A stretch of 64,000 nt of DNA from CAZDBA01 sp965224765 (GTDB taxonomy: Bacteria; Planctomycetota; Planctomycetia; Pirellulales; Pirellulaceae): positions 124,001 to 188,000 of the forward strand of contig CBDDAC010000043.1 of the NCBI GenBank assembly GCA_965224765.1. The letters run 5' to 3'. The position numbers and the translations under genes are program-made. The notes beneath the pieces were generated by a model that did no database searches, was not told where the DNA came from, and was given only the letters and a program-made list of their open reading frames with translations. Positions 1-8,918 of this stretch are shown piece after piece; within the stretch, counting starts at the first letter, position 1; each line of letters starts with the position of its first letter.

Positions 1-538
1 GGAAATCAACTTGACCGGTTAATAGCGCGAGCGTAGGCGGTAACAAAGAACTAACGATCGCACTAGAGTCATTGCGCAATGGCAGTTCCGAGAACCCCCC
101 CATGTTTCGCTTTGCTTCTGGATCTTTTAAGAGCTGTTCTAGTGGTAGGTTCGGATGGGAAATCAACAAGTATTGGTTGTCTTGATTTTCTGTTTCAATG
201 TCAAAAATCTGGCACCCAAGTAGTTGGCCGTCATATTTAACGACCGAATTGTAAAATTGGCCGTTAAATTTCTGTGAGTGTTTTTCATAGATGACGGACC
301 AGGGCATCGGTTCTTGGATCGGATGCCCCTCTTCGGTTCGATAGGTCATGTACAGAATCGCTCGGTCGGAATACGAAGCTGCCGACATGTAGCTTTCGGC
401 CATTTGTTCGAGTATCTCAGCACCCGTCAACTGAGACTGCGAGTTCTGAGTTTGTTTTTCTGTTTGCTGGGGGCCGCATCCGACGACACAGCCAAGCGTC
501 AGCACCCAAAGCAGTAAATAAACGCGAAATTGCTTCAT
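1..538 (-). CDS. Secreted lipoprotein, partial (C-terminus outside window)
   Basis: The minus strand is open from an ATG at 538 to the left edge, giving 179 residues with no stop; the C-terminus lies outside the window. The protein begins with a short basic stretch, a hydrophobic run and a lipobox-like Val-Val-Gly-Cys, so it should be lipid-anchored. A Gln/Thr/Ser-rich linker follows, then a soluble domain beginning near LTGAEILEQMAESY. This resembles planctomycete LolA-like/DUF2092-type periplasmic lipoproteins, but I recognise it only by general pattern. It diverges from the LarA-like gene, so the two may share a promoter region. Start confidence is good because the signal sequence begins there; no Shine-Dalgarno is visible. 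Confidence 0.6.
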   Translation of the reverse strand, partial: MKQFRVYLLLWVLTLGCVVGCGPQQTEKQTQNSQSQLTGAEILEQMAESYMSAASYSDRAILYMTYRTEEGHPIQEPMPWSVIYEKHSQKFNGQFYNSVVKYDGQLLGCQIFDIETENQDNQYLLISHPNLPLEQLLKDPEAKRNMGGFSELPLRNDSSAIVSSLLPPTLALLTGQVDF

Positions 539-684
539 TGCAAAACCCAAATGTCCAATCATGGGGGAATCCGTACCTCATATATGCTTTTTTAACGGCT
601 TTGTATGTACTACGTAAACACCGAATGCTATCGCAGCCGTTGACCGTGGAAACCGTAGACAGCTATCATTCGGAGTCCGCAATT

Positions 685-1836
685 ATGAATTCGGCAAAAG
701 AGTTACCTTTGGATACCAAAACAGCCCAATCTCGCTACCTCCAGGAAGTGAAACTTCCAGAGTCGACGTTTCAATTTCCCCAACAAAATGTGGCATCAAA
801 TGCGATTGATGACCTGACCAAGGCGATGGCAGATTCATTGGCAAATCCCTTGGATTACCCTCCTCTTGAACAGTCGATGATCGCCGGCGACCAGGTCGCG
901 ATAGCGCTACAATCCAACCTTCCGCGACCGAATGAAGTCGTCAAAGCCCTTTTGGCTCAGATTGCCACATTGGATTTCGTAATTGTGTGCTCGGCTGAAA
1001 CGGCTAAGCAATTGGAATCCATGGGCGAAGTGAACGGCAAAGTCGTGGTTCATGATTCTACCGACAAAAATGCTTTAGCAATGTTGGGAATCGATGAGAA
1101 GGCCGCTCCCGTTTACATCAATCGTTCTCTATTCGAAGCTGACATCGTGATCCCGGTTGCCGCTGCACCTGGAGTGAATGAAGAGGTGGTTGATTGCATC
1201 TACCCTTATTTCAGCGGCGTCGAAGACCAGGATCGTTTTGAAGAACGCTCACCAAAGGCTCGTGGGGGCCAAGTTCGTATGGCCAACAATCAACTGGGGA
1301 CCTTTTGGGGGATCCAACTGGTGCATGGGCCAGGAGACCGAATTCATCAGATTGTTTCGGGGGAGCTTGGTGCAGCAGCTTATAAAGCAAAACAGGAGAT
1401 GAGCCAACTTTGGGCGGTCAGCACAACGGCAGACGCGGAATTGGTTGTCGCGACGATCGAGTCAGAATCCACCTTGCAGAATTGGGATCATTTCTGTTCC
1501 GCGATTCTTGCTGCAGATCAAGCTGTTCTTTCCGGCGCGCCAATCGTTATTTGCTCTGAAATCGTTCACGGTCCGCCTCGAAAAGTTAGGTCTGCACTGA
1601 CACAGCAGTTTGAGGGTCATACGATGGACAAGTTAAACAATACCTTGAGAAAGGTGGCTGAGATTGTGTCCGAACGCAACGTCTTTTTGGAATCGAAGTT
1701 ATCTCAGGCTATAACCGAAGAGTTGGGGCTCGGTTGCATTACGTCGAAAGATGAGCTTCAACGCATTGTTGACCGTCATCCTCAGGGTGTTTTGCTGCGT
1801 GACGCACACCGTTGCAATCTTCAAACAACGGCCTAG
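685..1836 (+). CDS. LarA-like (DUF2088, lactate racemase N-terminal domain) protein
   Basis: 383 residues from the ATG at 685. The frame extends upstream to an ATG at 625 and a TTG at 538, but the family-like part begins just after 685. Seen: VAIALQSNLPRP near residues 71-82, the counterpart of the VAI..SD.TRP stretch of nickel-dependent lactate racemases, and VVHDSTDKNALAMLG followed by PVYINRSLFEADIVI, close to the VHD..D...L..LG and PV.INR..EAD signature of LarA. The known family reaction is racemisation or epimerisation of 2-hydroxy acids with a nickel-pincer cofactor. The His/Lys set of true LarA is only partly visible and no larB, larC or larE is nearby, so substrate and nickel dependence are open. 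ygfZ follows after 104 bp on the same strand. Confidence 0.6.
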   Translation: MNSAKELPLDTKTAQSRYLQEVKLPESTFQFPQQNVASNAIDDLTKAMADSLANPLDYPPLEQSMIAGDQVAIALQSNLPRPNEVVKALLAQIATLDFVIVCSAETAKQLESMGEVNGKVVVHDSTDKNALAMLGIDEKAAPVYINRSLFEADIVIPVAAAPGVNEEVVDCIYPYFSGVEDQDRFEERSPKARGGQVRMANNQLGTFWGIQLVHGPGDRIHQIVSGELGAAAYKAKQEMSQLWAVSTTADAELVVATIESESTLQNWDHFCSAILAADQAVLSGAPIVICSEIVHGPPRKVRSALTQQFEGHTMDKLNNTLRKVAEIVSERNVFLESKLSQAITEELGLGCITSKDELQRIVDRHPQGVLLRDAHRCNLQTTA

Positions 1837-1940
1837 CCTGTCGCAAATTCCCGTTGCGTCACTTCGCTTTGCTATTCCCAGCAAAACGACGAAAATCCGC
1901 TACATTGACACGAATTGTGTTCTAAAACCCAGAAATCGAA

Positions 1941-2783
1941 ATGCATATCGAACTTTCCAGAACTGTTGTCCGGCTGTCAGGCAATGATCGAGTAACGTTT
2001 TTGCAAAATTTCTGCACCGCCGATATCAAGGCCATGAAGTGCGGAGATTTGAGCGAAGCTTTTGTCTTGAATACGAAAGGCAAGTTGGTTGGACACGTAC
2101 TTGTTTTATGCCACGACGATTTTCTTGAGCTCAATACTGTCCCCGATCAAGCCCAGGAATTGATTCAGCACTTGGATCGTTATTTGATTCGAGAAGACGT
2201 CGAGTTATCGGAAGTTGAGTTGAACTGCGTTTTTTGCTTTGGAGACCTCGCAGCATTCGACGAACGTATCGATCTTGCTTCCAATCAATTTAAGATGCAC
2301 GACGCGATTCGCATTGCGAAGTGCGAAGTTGCTGGCCTCGGGATTTTGCTATCCAGTGATCACCCCGAACCATTGGCGGAATACCTCAGCGAATTTGATC
2401 AATTTGTTGCCAGTCAATCTCAGTTGGAATTTCACCGAATTCAGGATGGAACTCCGTGGTTTGGTGTTGATTCCAATTCAAATACCCTGCCTCAAGAGCT
2501 TTGCCGGGACGAAAAGGCCATTTCGTTTGACAAGGGATGCTATCTGGGGCAGGAAACAGTTGCGAGGATTGACGCACTTGGCCGCGTCAATAAATTGCTG
2601 GTGCGACTCGAGGCGGAGTCGCCGATGACCGTTGGTGAGAAACTGCTCAATGGCGAGAAAGAAGTCGGGAGCATTTCAAGTGTCGCGACAGACGGCGAAA
2701 AATACGTTGGGCTGGCGGTGGTTCGGCGCGATGCAGCCGGGCCTGGAACGAAGCTGAACGATGCACAGATTGTGGTTGGCTAA
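1941..2783 (+). CDS. ygfZ: YgfZ/GcvT-fold folate-binding protein
   Basis: 280 residues. The family signature KGCYLGQE is at residues 198-205; its Cys is the conserved residue of the folate-binding YgfZ (COG0354/IBA57) family. The N-terminus (VVRLSGNDRVTFLQNFCTADI) matches the GcvT-like fold, and the C-terminus carries the small beta domain ending in VGLAVVRRDAAGPG. Known role: a tetrahydrofolate-dependent factor for maturation or repair of certain [4Fe-4S] enzymes in the cytoplasm, not glycine cleavage. The ATG at 1941 fits the family N-terminus; there is no obvious Shine-Dalgarno. It may share a transcript with the LarA-like gene 104 bp upstream, though nothing in sequence links them functionally. 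Confidence 0.88.
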   Translation: MHIELSRTVVRLSGNDRVTFLQNFCTADIKAMKCGDLSEAFVLNTKGKLVGHVLVLCHDDFLELNTVPDQAQELIQHLDRYLIREDVELSEVELNCVFCFGDLAAFDERIDLASNQFKMHDAIRIAKCEVAGLGILLSSDHPEPLAEYLSEFDQFVASQSQLEFHRIQDGTPWFGVDSNSNTLPQELCRDEKAISFDKGCYLGQETVARIDALGRVNKLLVRLEAESPMTVGEKLLNGEKEVGSISSVATDGEKYVGLAVVRRDAAGPGTKLNDAQIVVG

Positions 2784-2820
2784 AGCACTTCAGGGACCGT
2801 ATCGGCTTGGGCCCGACAAA

Positions 2821-2858
2821 CGGGAGGTTGAGCGATTGGGGCTCGTGCCGAAACAACT
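2821..2858. repeat. Family-B short repeat, degenerate copy
   Basis: Contains CGGGAGGTTGAG and CTCGTGCCGAAACAACTC, matching the repeat seen better preserved at 8001-8054, 11134-11159 and 33263-33318, but interrupted by extra bases between the two halves. It lies just downstream of ygfZ. Confidence 0.6.
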
Positions 2859-2894
2859 CAAGACGAGTGCTTCGGCAGTTTTAAACTAAACTCG

Positions 2895-3012
2895 CTTTAG
2901 TGGTTCAATAAACCTGAACTGAAGGGTGCCCTGCGCATGCACAAACATGCTCACGCAAGCGTGAAGCATGGCACCCACTAAAACCGATCCAATCAACTCT
3001 GACGAACCACTA
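2895..3012. repeat. Palindromic repeat element (family D) with short terminal inverted repeats
   Basis: The core at 2924-2976 runs from GGGTGCC to GGCACCC and encloses the small hairpin TCACGCAAGCGTGA. Outer arms TTAGTGGTTC (about 2896) and GAACCACTAG (about 3003) are inverted copies, giving a structure of about 118 bp. Related cores occur at 45908-45940 and 46063-46096. It sits between convergent ygfZ and nfeD and may act as a bidirectional hairpin, but has no T-tract. Confidence 0.6.
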
Positions 3013-3053
3013 GCACCAAGGCATAAGTGCGTGCCCGGATTGAACGAGCTTGT

Positions 3054-4679
3054 TTACGGTTTGGCGACGGTATCACGAATGTCGGATTCAACTTCGACTA
3101 CGATGATTCGATTGCCCTGAATGTCGACGACTTTGACCTGTTGATCCGGTTCAACGAAAGCGCCGTCGCTAATCACATCAATTGAGCGATCCGAGAAGAT
3201 TGCTCTTCCGGCTGGCCGCAACTGAGATTCGGCTTTCCCCCAGTCGCCGACGGAAACGAGAGGATGCGTTGTGGGAATGGGTTTTCCATCTTTGGTGGTT
3301 GCCGCTGAGGTATCTCTATCTGGCTCAGGTTGAAGGACCAAGCGATTGAAAACGGGAATGGTGCCCAGCTTTTTGGTGATAAAGGCTGCCCCAATCATGA
3401 CAACGCAACCGCTGCAGAGCACTACCAGACAGGTAGTGACGAGTTCTGCCCACTGACGATCGTTAGCCGGAATGACAAAGTCTTGACCAGCCATAATCAC
3501 ACTGGCCAACATCAATGCCAGCCCAATAAACCCCGACACGCCCCAGCCAGGGATCACAAAAAGCTCCATCGCTAAAAAGACAAGACCGGCTATAAACAGG
3601 ATCGCTTCCAACCAATCGGCGGTGCCACCAAAAAATCGACTCCAGAAAAAAAGTACCGCGCAAAAGGCCGCCATAATTGCGCCCACGCCGATTCCCGGTG
3701 CGCTGACTTCAAGATAAAGTGCAAGAAGCCCAACGACAATCAGCAATCCGGTAATCCATGGCGAGCACAAAGTATCTGCGATGTAATCCGGGGTGCTGTA
3801 CCGGAGAACACGAATTTCTGTTGGGTCCACCTGGAAGTTGGCGGCAATTTCTTGTCGCGTATTGCAGGTGGTGTCGGCAAGTCCAAGTTCGATCATGCGG
3901 GGGCCAATCAATGTTAAAAAACGGCCCTCCTTCGATTCATCAATCATTTCCCAGTCGCCGCCGGGCGCCTCGGCTCGGATGTGGACTGTTTTGTATTCCC
4001 AGCCATCACCTATCGGACGGCGAAAGACTTGGGTGTCCATGTCGATCATCGCTTCGGCCAGTTCGGGGGGCCGACCTTTGGAAGCGGCCAGTTCACGAGC
4101 CCGAGGTACAAGTTCCGAGTTGAATTTTTCAGTAACCATTCGATAGGCAAACGATTCGGGATCCCAATAGATTTCGCCAATGTCACCAAATCGCATCGTG
4201 TCACCGACGATGATTTCATCGCAGCCAAGCGAAACGAGGGCCGCACCGCTGATGGCACGTTTGGGGATAAATGCGACCGTGTATGCCCAATCAACATCCC
4301 GAAGTGTCTCAGCGATTCGGAGGCTCTCAGATTTCAGTCCGCCTGGACTCTCAATTTCCAGCAAAATCAAATCAGCACCTGCAGATTTTGCGGCGGCCAG
4401 TTTGCGATGAAAGTGCTTGGACAGAGTAATATCGATGGGCCCTTGAAACTCAATCAGGTAGGGATTTTTGAACTGATCAGGTTGGATGTTCTTTCCCTGT
4501 GCGTTCACCGAGCAAGGAAATGCAAAAACCAAAATAATTACTGCCAGCAGTTTGAGGCATAAAGCGGCTGATGGATCGCCGTAAAGTCCGCAAGGTATCG
4601 GTCTTAGGTTGCTTTGCAAGGAAGTTGCCTCGATTACGCTAGCTAGGGAAATTGCTTTAGACACAAAATGACTCAGCAA
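3054..4679 (-). CDS. NfeD family membrane-bound ClpP-class serine protease
   Basis: 541 residues from a TTG at 4679; no ATG precedes the signal sequence and a GTG at 4664 is an alternative, so the start is uncertain. A hydrophobic export segment (about 43-60, ending SVNAQG) precedes a periplasmic Clp/SppA-like protease domain with ESPGG at 110-114 and the serine region RAISGAALVSLGCDEI at 141-156, Ser144 being the candidate nucleophile. Four to five membrane helices span about 310-440 and a soluble NfeD OB-fold domain occupies about 465-535 (GRAIFSDRSIDVISDG to VVDIQGNRIIVVEV). Known family members cleave hydrophobic C-termini of membrane proteins and act with stomatin-like partners; no stomatin gene is adjacent. 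Divergent from the thioredoxin-protease genes. Confidence 0.85.
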   Translation of the reverse strand: MLSHFVSKAISLASVIEATSLQSNLRPIPCGLYGDPSAALCLKLLAVIILVFAFPCSVNAQGKNIQPDQFKNPYLIEFQGPIDITLSKHFHRKLAAAKSAGADLILLEIESPGGLKSESLRIAETLRDVDWAYTVAFIPKRAISGAALVSLGCDEIIVGDTMRFGDIGEIYWDPESFAYRMVTEKFNSELVPRARELAASKGRPPELAEAMIDMDTQVFRRPIGDGWEYKTVHIRAEAPGGDWEMIDESKEGRFLTLIGPRMIELGLADTTCNTRQEIAANFQVDPTEIRVLRYSTPDYIADTLCSPWITGLLIVVGLLALYLEVSAPGIGVGAIMAAFCAVLFFWSRFFGGTADWLEAILFIAGLVFLAMELFVIPGWGVSGFIGLALMLASVIMAGQDFVIPANDRQWAELVTTCLVVLCSGCVVMIGAAFITKKLGTIPVFNRLVLQPEPDRDTSAATTKDGKPIPTTHPLVSVGDWGKAESQLRPAGRAIFSDRSIDVISDGAFVEPDQQVKVVDIQGNRIIVVEVESDIRDTVAKP

Positions 4680-4934
4680 CTAAATTGCCGATGTTCGTCG
4701 ACCGTAGACAGTCTATCTCTTGAGCGAATTTTGAAAAAGATGCGAAATTCTCTCAAGGAAATGTGTTCGGCCGTCCAAGACCTTATTCGCTATTAGACAC
4801 CAAAGATTGGGGTCTTTAGTGAACGAAATCAGGCAAGAAGCCTTTGATTTTGCGGGGCACACACAACATTTGAATCGTCGTTGGGAAAACCCCGTGCCGC
4901 CAGCTCCCGTAGGCTGGACAATAAAACGACAAAT

Positions 4935-4953
4935 CGGTCCAAGGAGGGACTGC
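4935..4953 (+). promoter_or_regulatory. Strong ribosome-binding site, duplicated with the gene
   Basis: CGGTCCAAGGAGGGACTGC holds the near-ideal Shine-Dalgarno AAGGAGG and sets the ATG at 4956. The identical 19 bases recur at 6476-6494 before the second gene copy, so the tandem duplication included the leader. Most other genes here lack such a site. Confidence 0.8.
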
Positions 4954-4955
4954 GG

Positions 4956-6230
4956 ATGTTTAAAAGACTTTTGGTGATTGCCATTGCCGTATTTCTTGCG
5001 TCTAACACGCTAGTTGCACAGCAAAACACACAACCACACTTGTATTTCTTCACCAACGCTGCTTGTGCCCCTTGCAAGCAGGTTGAACCCGAGATTCAAC
5101 TCTTGATCTCAAAAGGGTATCCGGTCACAGTTGTCGATACAACGCAGCGGCCGGACATCGCCCAGCAGTTCAATGTTGCTCGAACTCCCACAACGATTTT
5201 AGTGGCAGATGATCAAGTCGCGGGGCGACATGCTGGATTGATCGACGCACGAACCATTGTAGGCTGGTTCCAGACAGCCAATGCCAGTCGCACTCCAGCA
5301 CGCATCCACGGCATGACGAAACCGCTTTACTCGTCAGCTGGGCGATTCGACGCAGATGCAAGTGAGATGTCCGATACGGTGCATCGTGGCACGCGTAAGC
5401 CAAGTGGCCAAGCGGAATTCAACGCATTGCGGGCAACGGTTCGTCTAATCGTAAAAACGGGTAGCGGCGAATCTGTTGGAACCGGTACTGTTATTCATTC
5501 TCAGAATGGAGAGTGTCTCGTCTTGACTTGCGGTCACATCTTCCGGCACGCTGGAAATCGAAGTGTGGTTTCTGCGGACATTGGATTTGAAGCCAATGAA
5601 ACACGAAACTTCCCCGGTCGACTGATTAGTTTTGATTCGGGTGCCAAGGACATTGCTTTGGTCGTAATAGAAACCGGTTTTGACCTTCCCGCCGTGTCAG
5701 TTGCTCCTGCATCGTTTTCCGTCGCCAATGGTGATCAAGTTTTTACATTGGGATGTGATCACGGGCAAGACGCCACAATTCGCCGCACCAGAATCAAGCG
5801 ACAGTCAAGATATGGCAGTCCGGAACAACCTCGTGAAATGGCCAAAAAGTATGACATTTACGGTCGCTCCGTCGTTGGTCGCAGTGGCGGTGGAATTTTC
5901 ACAGCGGACGGCCAGTTGATCGGTGTCGGAAATGCGGCTGCCGTTGAGGTCGATGAAGGAATTTACACCGCTCTGGAGAACGTTCATTGGCAGCTTGCGA
6001 AAGTTAACTTGTCTCACTTGTTTCAGCCCAGGCAGGCGGTCGCCCAGGTTGCTCCCAGCCGACTCGATGCTCGGCAGCAAGCAATGCCACGGCGGGTTGA
6101 ACCCATTCGCGGCATTGCACAAGTACGCTCAGGAATCCATTCAGTTGACCATTTTTCGCCGACGTCAGAAACCTTCGGAAACTCAGGTGATTGTAGTGCT
6201 GCAATCCAAGGGTTCTCCAGGAGATGCTGA
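4956..6230 (+). CDS. Secreted thioredoxin-trypsin fusion protein, copy 1 (C-terminal tail frameshifted)
   Basis: 424 residues as read. Seen: signal peptide 1-21 ending VAQ; a thioredoxin fold with CAPC at 37-40 and the cis-Pro region RTPTTILV; then a trypsin-like (S1) domain with a complete triad: His194 in LTCGHIF, Asp232 in KDIALVV, Ser310 in GRSGGGIF. Both domains should act outside the cytoplasmic membrane. The final ~25 residues are out of frame: near the T5 run at 6152-6156 the frame jumps, and the conserved tail ETQVIVVLQSKG continues in another frame to 6399. Removing one T would give a 480-residue protein matching copy 2. Role is unknown; inference suggests disulphide handling coupled to cleavage of an exported substrate. 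Catalytic parts are intact, so the product may still work. Confidence 0.82.
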   Translation: MFKRLLVIAIAVFLASNTLVAQQNTQPHLYFFTNAACAPCKQVEPEIQLLISKGYPVTVVDTTQRPDIAQQFNVARTPTTILVADDQVAGRHAGLIDARTIVGWFQTANASRTPARIHGMTKPLYSSAGRFDADASEMSDTVHRGTRKPSGQAEFNALRATVRLIVKTGSGESVGTGTVIHSQNGECLVLTCGHIFRHAGNRSVVSADIGFEANETRNFPGRLISFDSGAKDIALVVIETGFDLPAVSVAPASFSVANGDQVFTLGCDHGQDATIRRTRIKRQSRYGSPEQPREMAKKYDIYGRSVVGRSGGGIFTADGQLIGVGNAAAVEVDEGIYTALENVHWQLAKVNLSHLFQPRQAVAQVAPSRLDARQQAMPRRVEPIRGIAQVRSGIHSVDHFSPTSETFGNSGDCSAAIQGFSRRC

Positions 6231-6399
6231 GACGTTGATTATCAAAAATCCATCTCAAGAATTGCTCGCCCAATTGAGGGCGGAACGCGGAAATACACCG
6301 GTCCAGAGTAACGATCGTTTGGCAGAGCTTCGTCGTGAAATGCCAGTGATAGGTGCTCCAGGCAATTCACCGGGATACCGAGCTCAGTCTCCACGTTGA
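6157..6399 (+). pseudogene. Displaced C-terminal tail of copy 1
   Basis: This frame, open to a TGA at 6397-6399, encodes ETQVIVVLQSKGSPGDAETL and ends in MPVIGAPGNSPGYRAQSPR. It is collinear with the last ~80 residues of copy 2 (DTQIIVVLQSK to YRAQSRR). It has no start of its own and belongs to the preceding gene after a +1 shift. Confidence 0.7.
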
Positions 6400-6496
6400 A
6401 TTCGTATTGATGAGGACAGGAAACCTCATTTGCCGAACGGTGCGGCGACAAGAGCATCGATACAACTTGCACAGTCGGTCCAAGGAGGGACTGCCG

Positions 6497-7961
6497 ATGT
6501 ATATCAAAACTATTGTTTTTGCAGCGACCGCTCTATTGGCGATCAATGGGCTGTTCGCTCAGCAAGACGCTCAGCCTCATTTGTACTTCTTCACAAATCC
6601 AGGTTGTGCACCGTGTAAACAGGTCGAGCCCGAAAATCCGATTGTTGATTTCAAAGGGTTATCCTGTTTCGATCGTTGATACAACGCAACGGGCAGACGT
6701 CGCGCAACAGTTCAATGTGGATCGAACTCCGACGACGATCCTTGTTGCCGACAATCGTGTTGCAGGCAGGCAGGCAGGCCTGATAGACGCGAGAACCATC
6801 GTTGGCTGGTTTGATGCTGCCAGAGCAAGTCAGGCAACGGCTCCGGTTCAACGTGATCCGAATCCGCCGCGAGAACGTACACAAGCTGCTCCGCAGGTTT
6901 CCCGACTGGCGACGGGCGCGGATCTCAATGCGAGTGAAATATCCAGCACCGTTCATCAAGGCACCCGCAAGCCCATTGGCCAAGCGGAATCTAAGGCAAT
7001 GCAGGCAACAGTCAGGCTTAAAGTAGAAGACGACGAAGGAATTTCTTTTGCCTCGGGAACAATTATCCATTGTCAGAACGGTGAATGTCTGGTTTTGACT
7101 TGCGGTCATGTTTTTCGAGAATCAGGTGGAAGAGGAGAAATTTCTGTCGACATGGGCTTTCAGTCCGAGCAAATGAGAACATTTCCTGGGCGACTTGTGA
7201 GCTACGAAACGGGGTCAAAAGATATTGCTCTGGTCGTTGTTCAGACAGGATTTGATGTGCCCGCAGTGCGGGTTGCTCCGGTTGCATTTCCGGTTTCAAC
7301 AAGTGATCAAGTGTTTACGTTGGGCTGTGATCAGGGGCGCGATGCGACAATTCGCCGAACACGAATTAAGCGACAAGCGATGTATTCGAGCAAAGAGACT
7401 CCCAATGACAAAGCCAAGAAATACGATATCTATGGACGCCCAGTCGATGGTAGAAGTGGTGGTGGACTTTTTACAGCGGGTGGTCAACTGATCGGCGTTT
7501 GCAATGCTGCCGCAGTTGAAGTCGATGAAGGAGTCTACACTTCTCTGGAAAATATTTACTGGCAATTGGCAAAGGTCAATCTTCCCCATCTGTTTGACAC
7601 GAACGAAATGCTCGCTGTCAACCAATTCGGTGGCAATGCGACGCCTCAGGATTCAGTACCGCCTCGCGTGCAACCGCTTCGAGGGCGAGCATCAGTTACT
7701 CCCGTTGGGCACAGTGGCCCGTCGCCCATTCCTGCATCGGACACGCAAATCATCGTTGTACTTCAATCGAAGTCCTCGCCAGATCAGGCTGAAACCCTGG
7801 TCATCGACCGGCCTTCACAGGCACTGATTGATCAACTGAGAGGAGAGCATCGTAATGCGGCTCCAGTTAATGATCGTATGGCTCAACTACGTAGGGAAAT
7901 GCCGGCCGTGGGCGATCCCAGCGGTTATTCTCCTGAGTATCGAGCCCAGTCGCGTCGCTAA
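6497..7961 (+). pseudogene. Secreted thioredoxin-trypsin fusion protein, copy 2 (N-terminal frameshift)
   Basis: Tandem paralogue of the gene at 4956 with the same leader. From the ATG at 6497 it encodes a signal peptide and FTNPGCAPCKQVEPE, then loses frame at the A4 run 6633-6636. One A fewer would read PEIRLLISKGYP, as in copy 1 (PEIQLLISKGYP), and continue uninterrupted to 7961 as a 487-residue protein. The long downstream frame (first usable start about 6513) retains the thioredoxin back half, a linker and the whole trypsin-like domain (LTCGHVF, KDIALVV, GRSGGGLF) but lacks signal peptide and CxxC. Either a recent mutation, a sequencing indel or a recoding site; the intact remainder argues against old decay. 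Confidence 0.7.
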
Positions 7962-8000
7962 AGTCTCGCACGCCCGAAAGATTCCGAATCCTGGGCCCTG

Positions 8001-8054
8001 AGTTCCATGTTTGAGAGGAACAAGAGTTGTTTCGGCAGGAGCCTCAACCTCCCG
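8001..8054 (-). repeat. Family-B short repeat
   Basis: Read on the minus strand: CGGGAGGTTGAGGCTCCTGC, then CGAAACAACTCTTGTTCCTC and TCAAACATGGAACT. It matches 33263-33318 over about 55 bp with few differences. Short non-coding element between the protease copy 2 and the next gene. Confidence 0.75.
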
Positions 8055-8141
8055 TAAAAGGCAATAACCTCGACGACGGGTGTCTGACATGGAGTTTTGC
8101 TGGAAAAACTAATTTCGCAACTGCGAAAAGGAATCTTATCG

Positions 8142-8918
8142 TCAGCAGTTGCCGGAGCGTCGTACTCCGAATGATCGCCCCGAATTTCGTCCCCTTGGAC
8201 TGGACTGAGGTCGAGTGCTAACGCTGGCAGTTTGGGATTGCCGCCATTTTCGATAATCGCTTTTGACTGTCGCAACCAACTCGTTGGCCTTATCTTCATC
8301 CTGCACACGATGAAAGATACGCCATTGGCCTTTGTTGTTGGAACTCTTAATAAATTCAACGACTCGGTCGGCCACGTACTGCTCACCTTGGAATACGTCA
8401 AAGTTGACATTGTCACCAAGGGAACCACCTACCACAAACCAATCGTTTGCAAGAGCTTCTCCGTCACCATTGACCTTCATCGATTGCAATTGGGTCAAGA
8501 TGTCATCGACACTCTCGAAACTTGTTTGAGTTTTCGCTTGAGTCTTTTGAAGCCGGCCCATCCCCCTATTGGAGCTGTAGGCGCCGCGAACAGAATTACG
8601 ATCCATCGGACGATTTGAACTGGCTTGGTTGGCTCCACGGAGCGTACTGGGGTCCAGAGGGCGAGATGCTACGCCTCGTCGAGAACCGCCTCTAGCGCGA
8701 AGAGCATTCGGGTCAATTGGACGCGAATCGCCACGAGTTGATTCAAAAGCGGCGGGGACACGTGTGTTGCGGTCTTGAATGTCTTCTGATTGAGTCTTTG
8801 GAGGAATCTGTTTGGTGATGTCCGAATTGGAATTCGTCTGCGGATCGTCTTGTCCGACAGCATCCACCGAGAAACAAAAACTCAAGACTAGCAGTAGGCA
8901 AATACGGCATACAGTCAT
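8142..8918 (-). CDS. Secreted hypothetical protein with RP-D repeats
   Basis: 258 residues from the ATG at 8918, chosen because a clear signal peptide begins there (MTVCRICLLLVLSFCFSV, cleavage near VGQ). A low-complexity polar region follows with three copies of a short motif: RPIDPNALRARGG, RPLDPSTLRGAN and RPMDRNSVRGAY. The C-terminal half holds a small folded domain (DWFVVGGSLGDNVNFDVFQG to FHRVQDEDKANELV) and an Arg/Ser-rich basic tail ending in Cys. I do not recognise a family. The DWFVVGG...FDVFQGEQYVADRVVEFI pattern could be a planctomycete-specific fold. It stands alone between repeat-containing spacers. Confidence 0.65.
   Translation of the reverse strand: MTVCRICLLLVLSFCFSVDAVGQDDPQTNSNSDITKQIPPKTQSEDIQDRNTRVPAAFESTRGDSRPIDPNALRARGGSRRGVASRPLDPSTLRGANQASSNRPMDRNSVRGAYSSNRGMGRLQKTQAKTQTSFESVDDILTQLQSMKVNGDGEALANDWFVVGGSLGDNVNFDVFQGEQYVADRVVEFIKSSNNKGQWRIFHRVQDEDKANELVATVKSDYRKWRQSQTASVSTRPQSSPRGRNSGRSFGVRRSGNC

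Noticed and set aside
278..517. Plus-strand 79-residue frame at the left edge
   Set aside because: Lies antisense to the partial lipoprotein, which has a clear signal peptide and coherent coding; the plus frame shows no family features.
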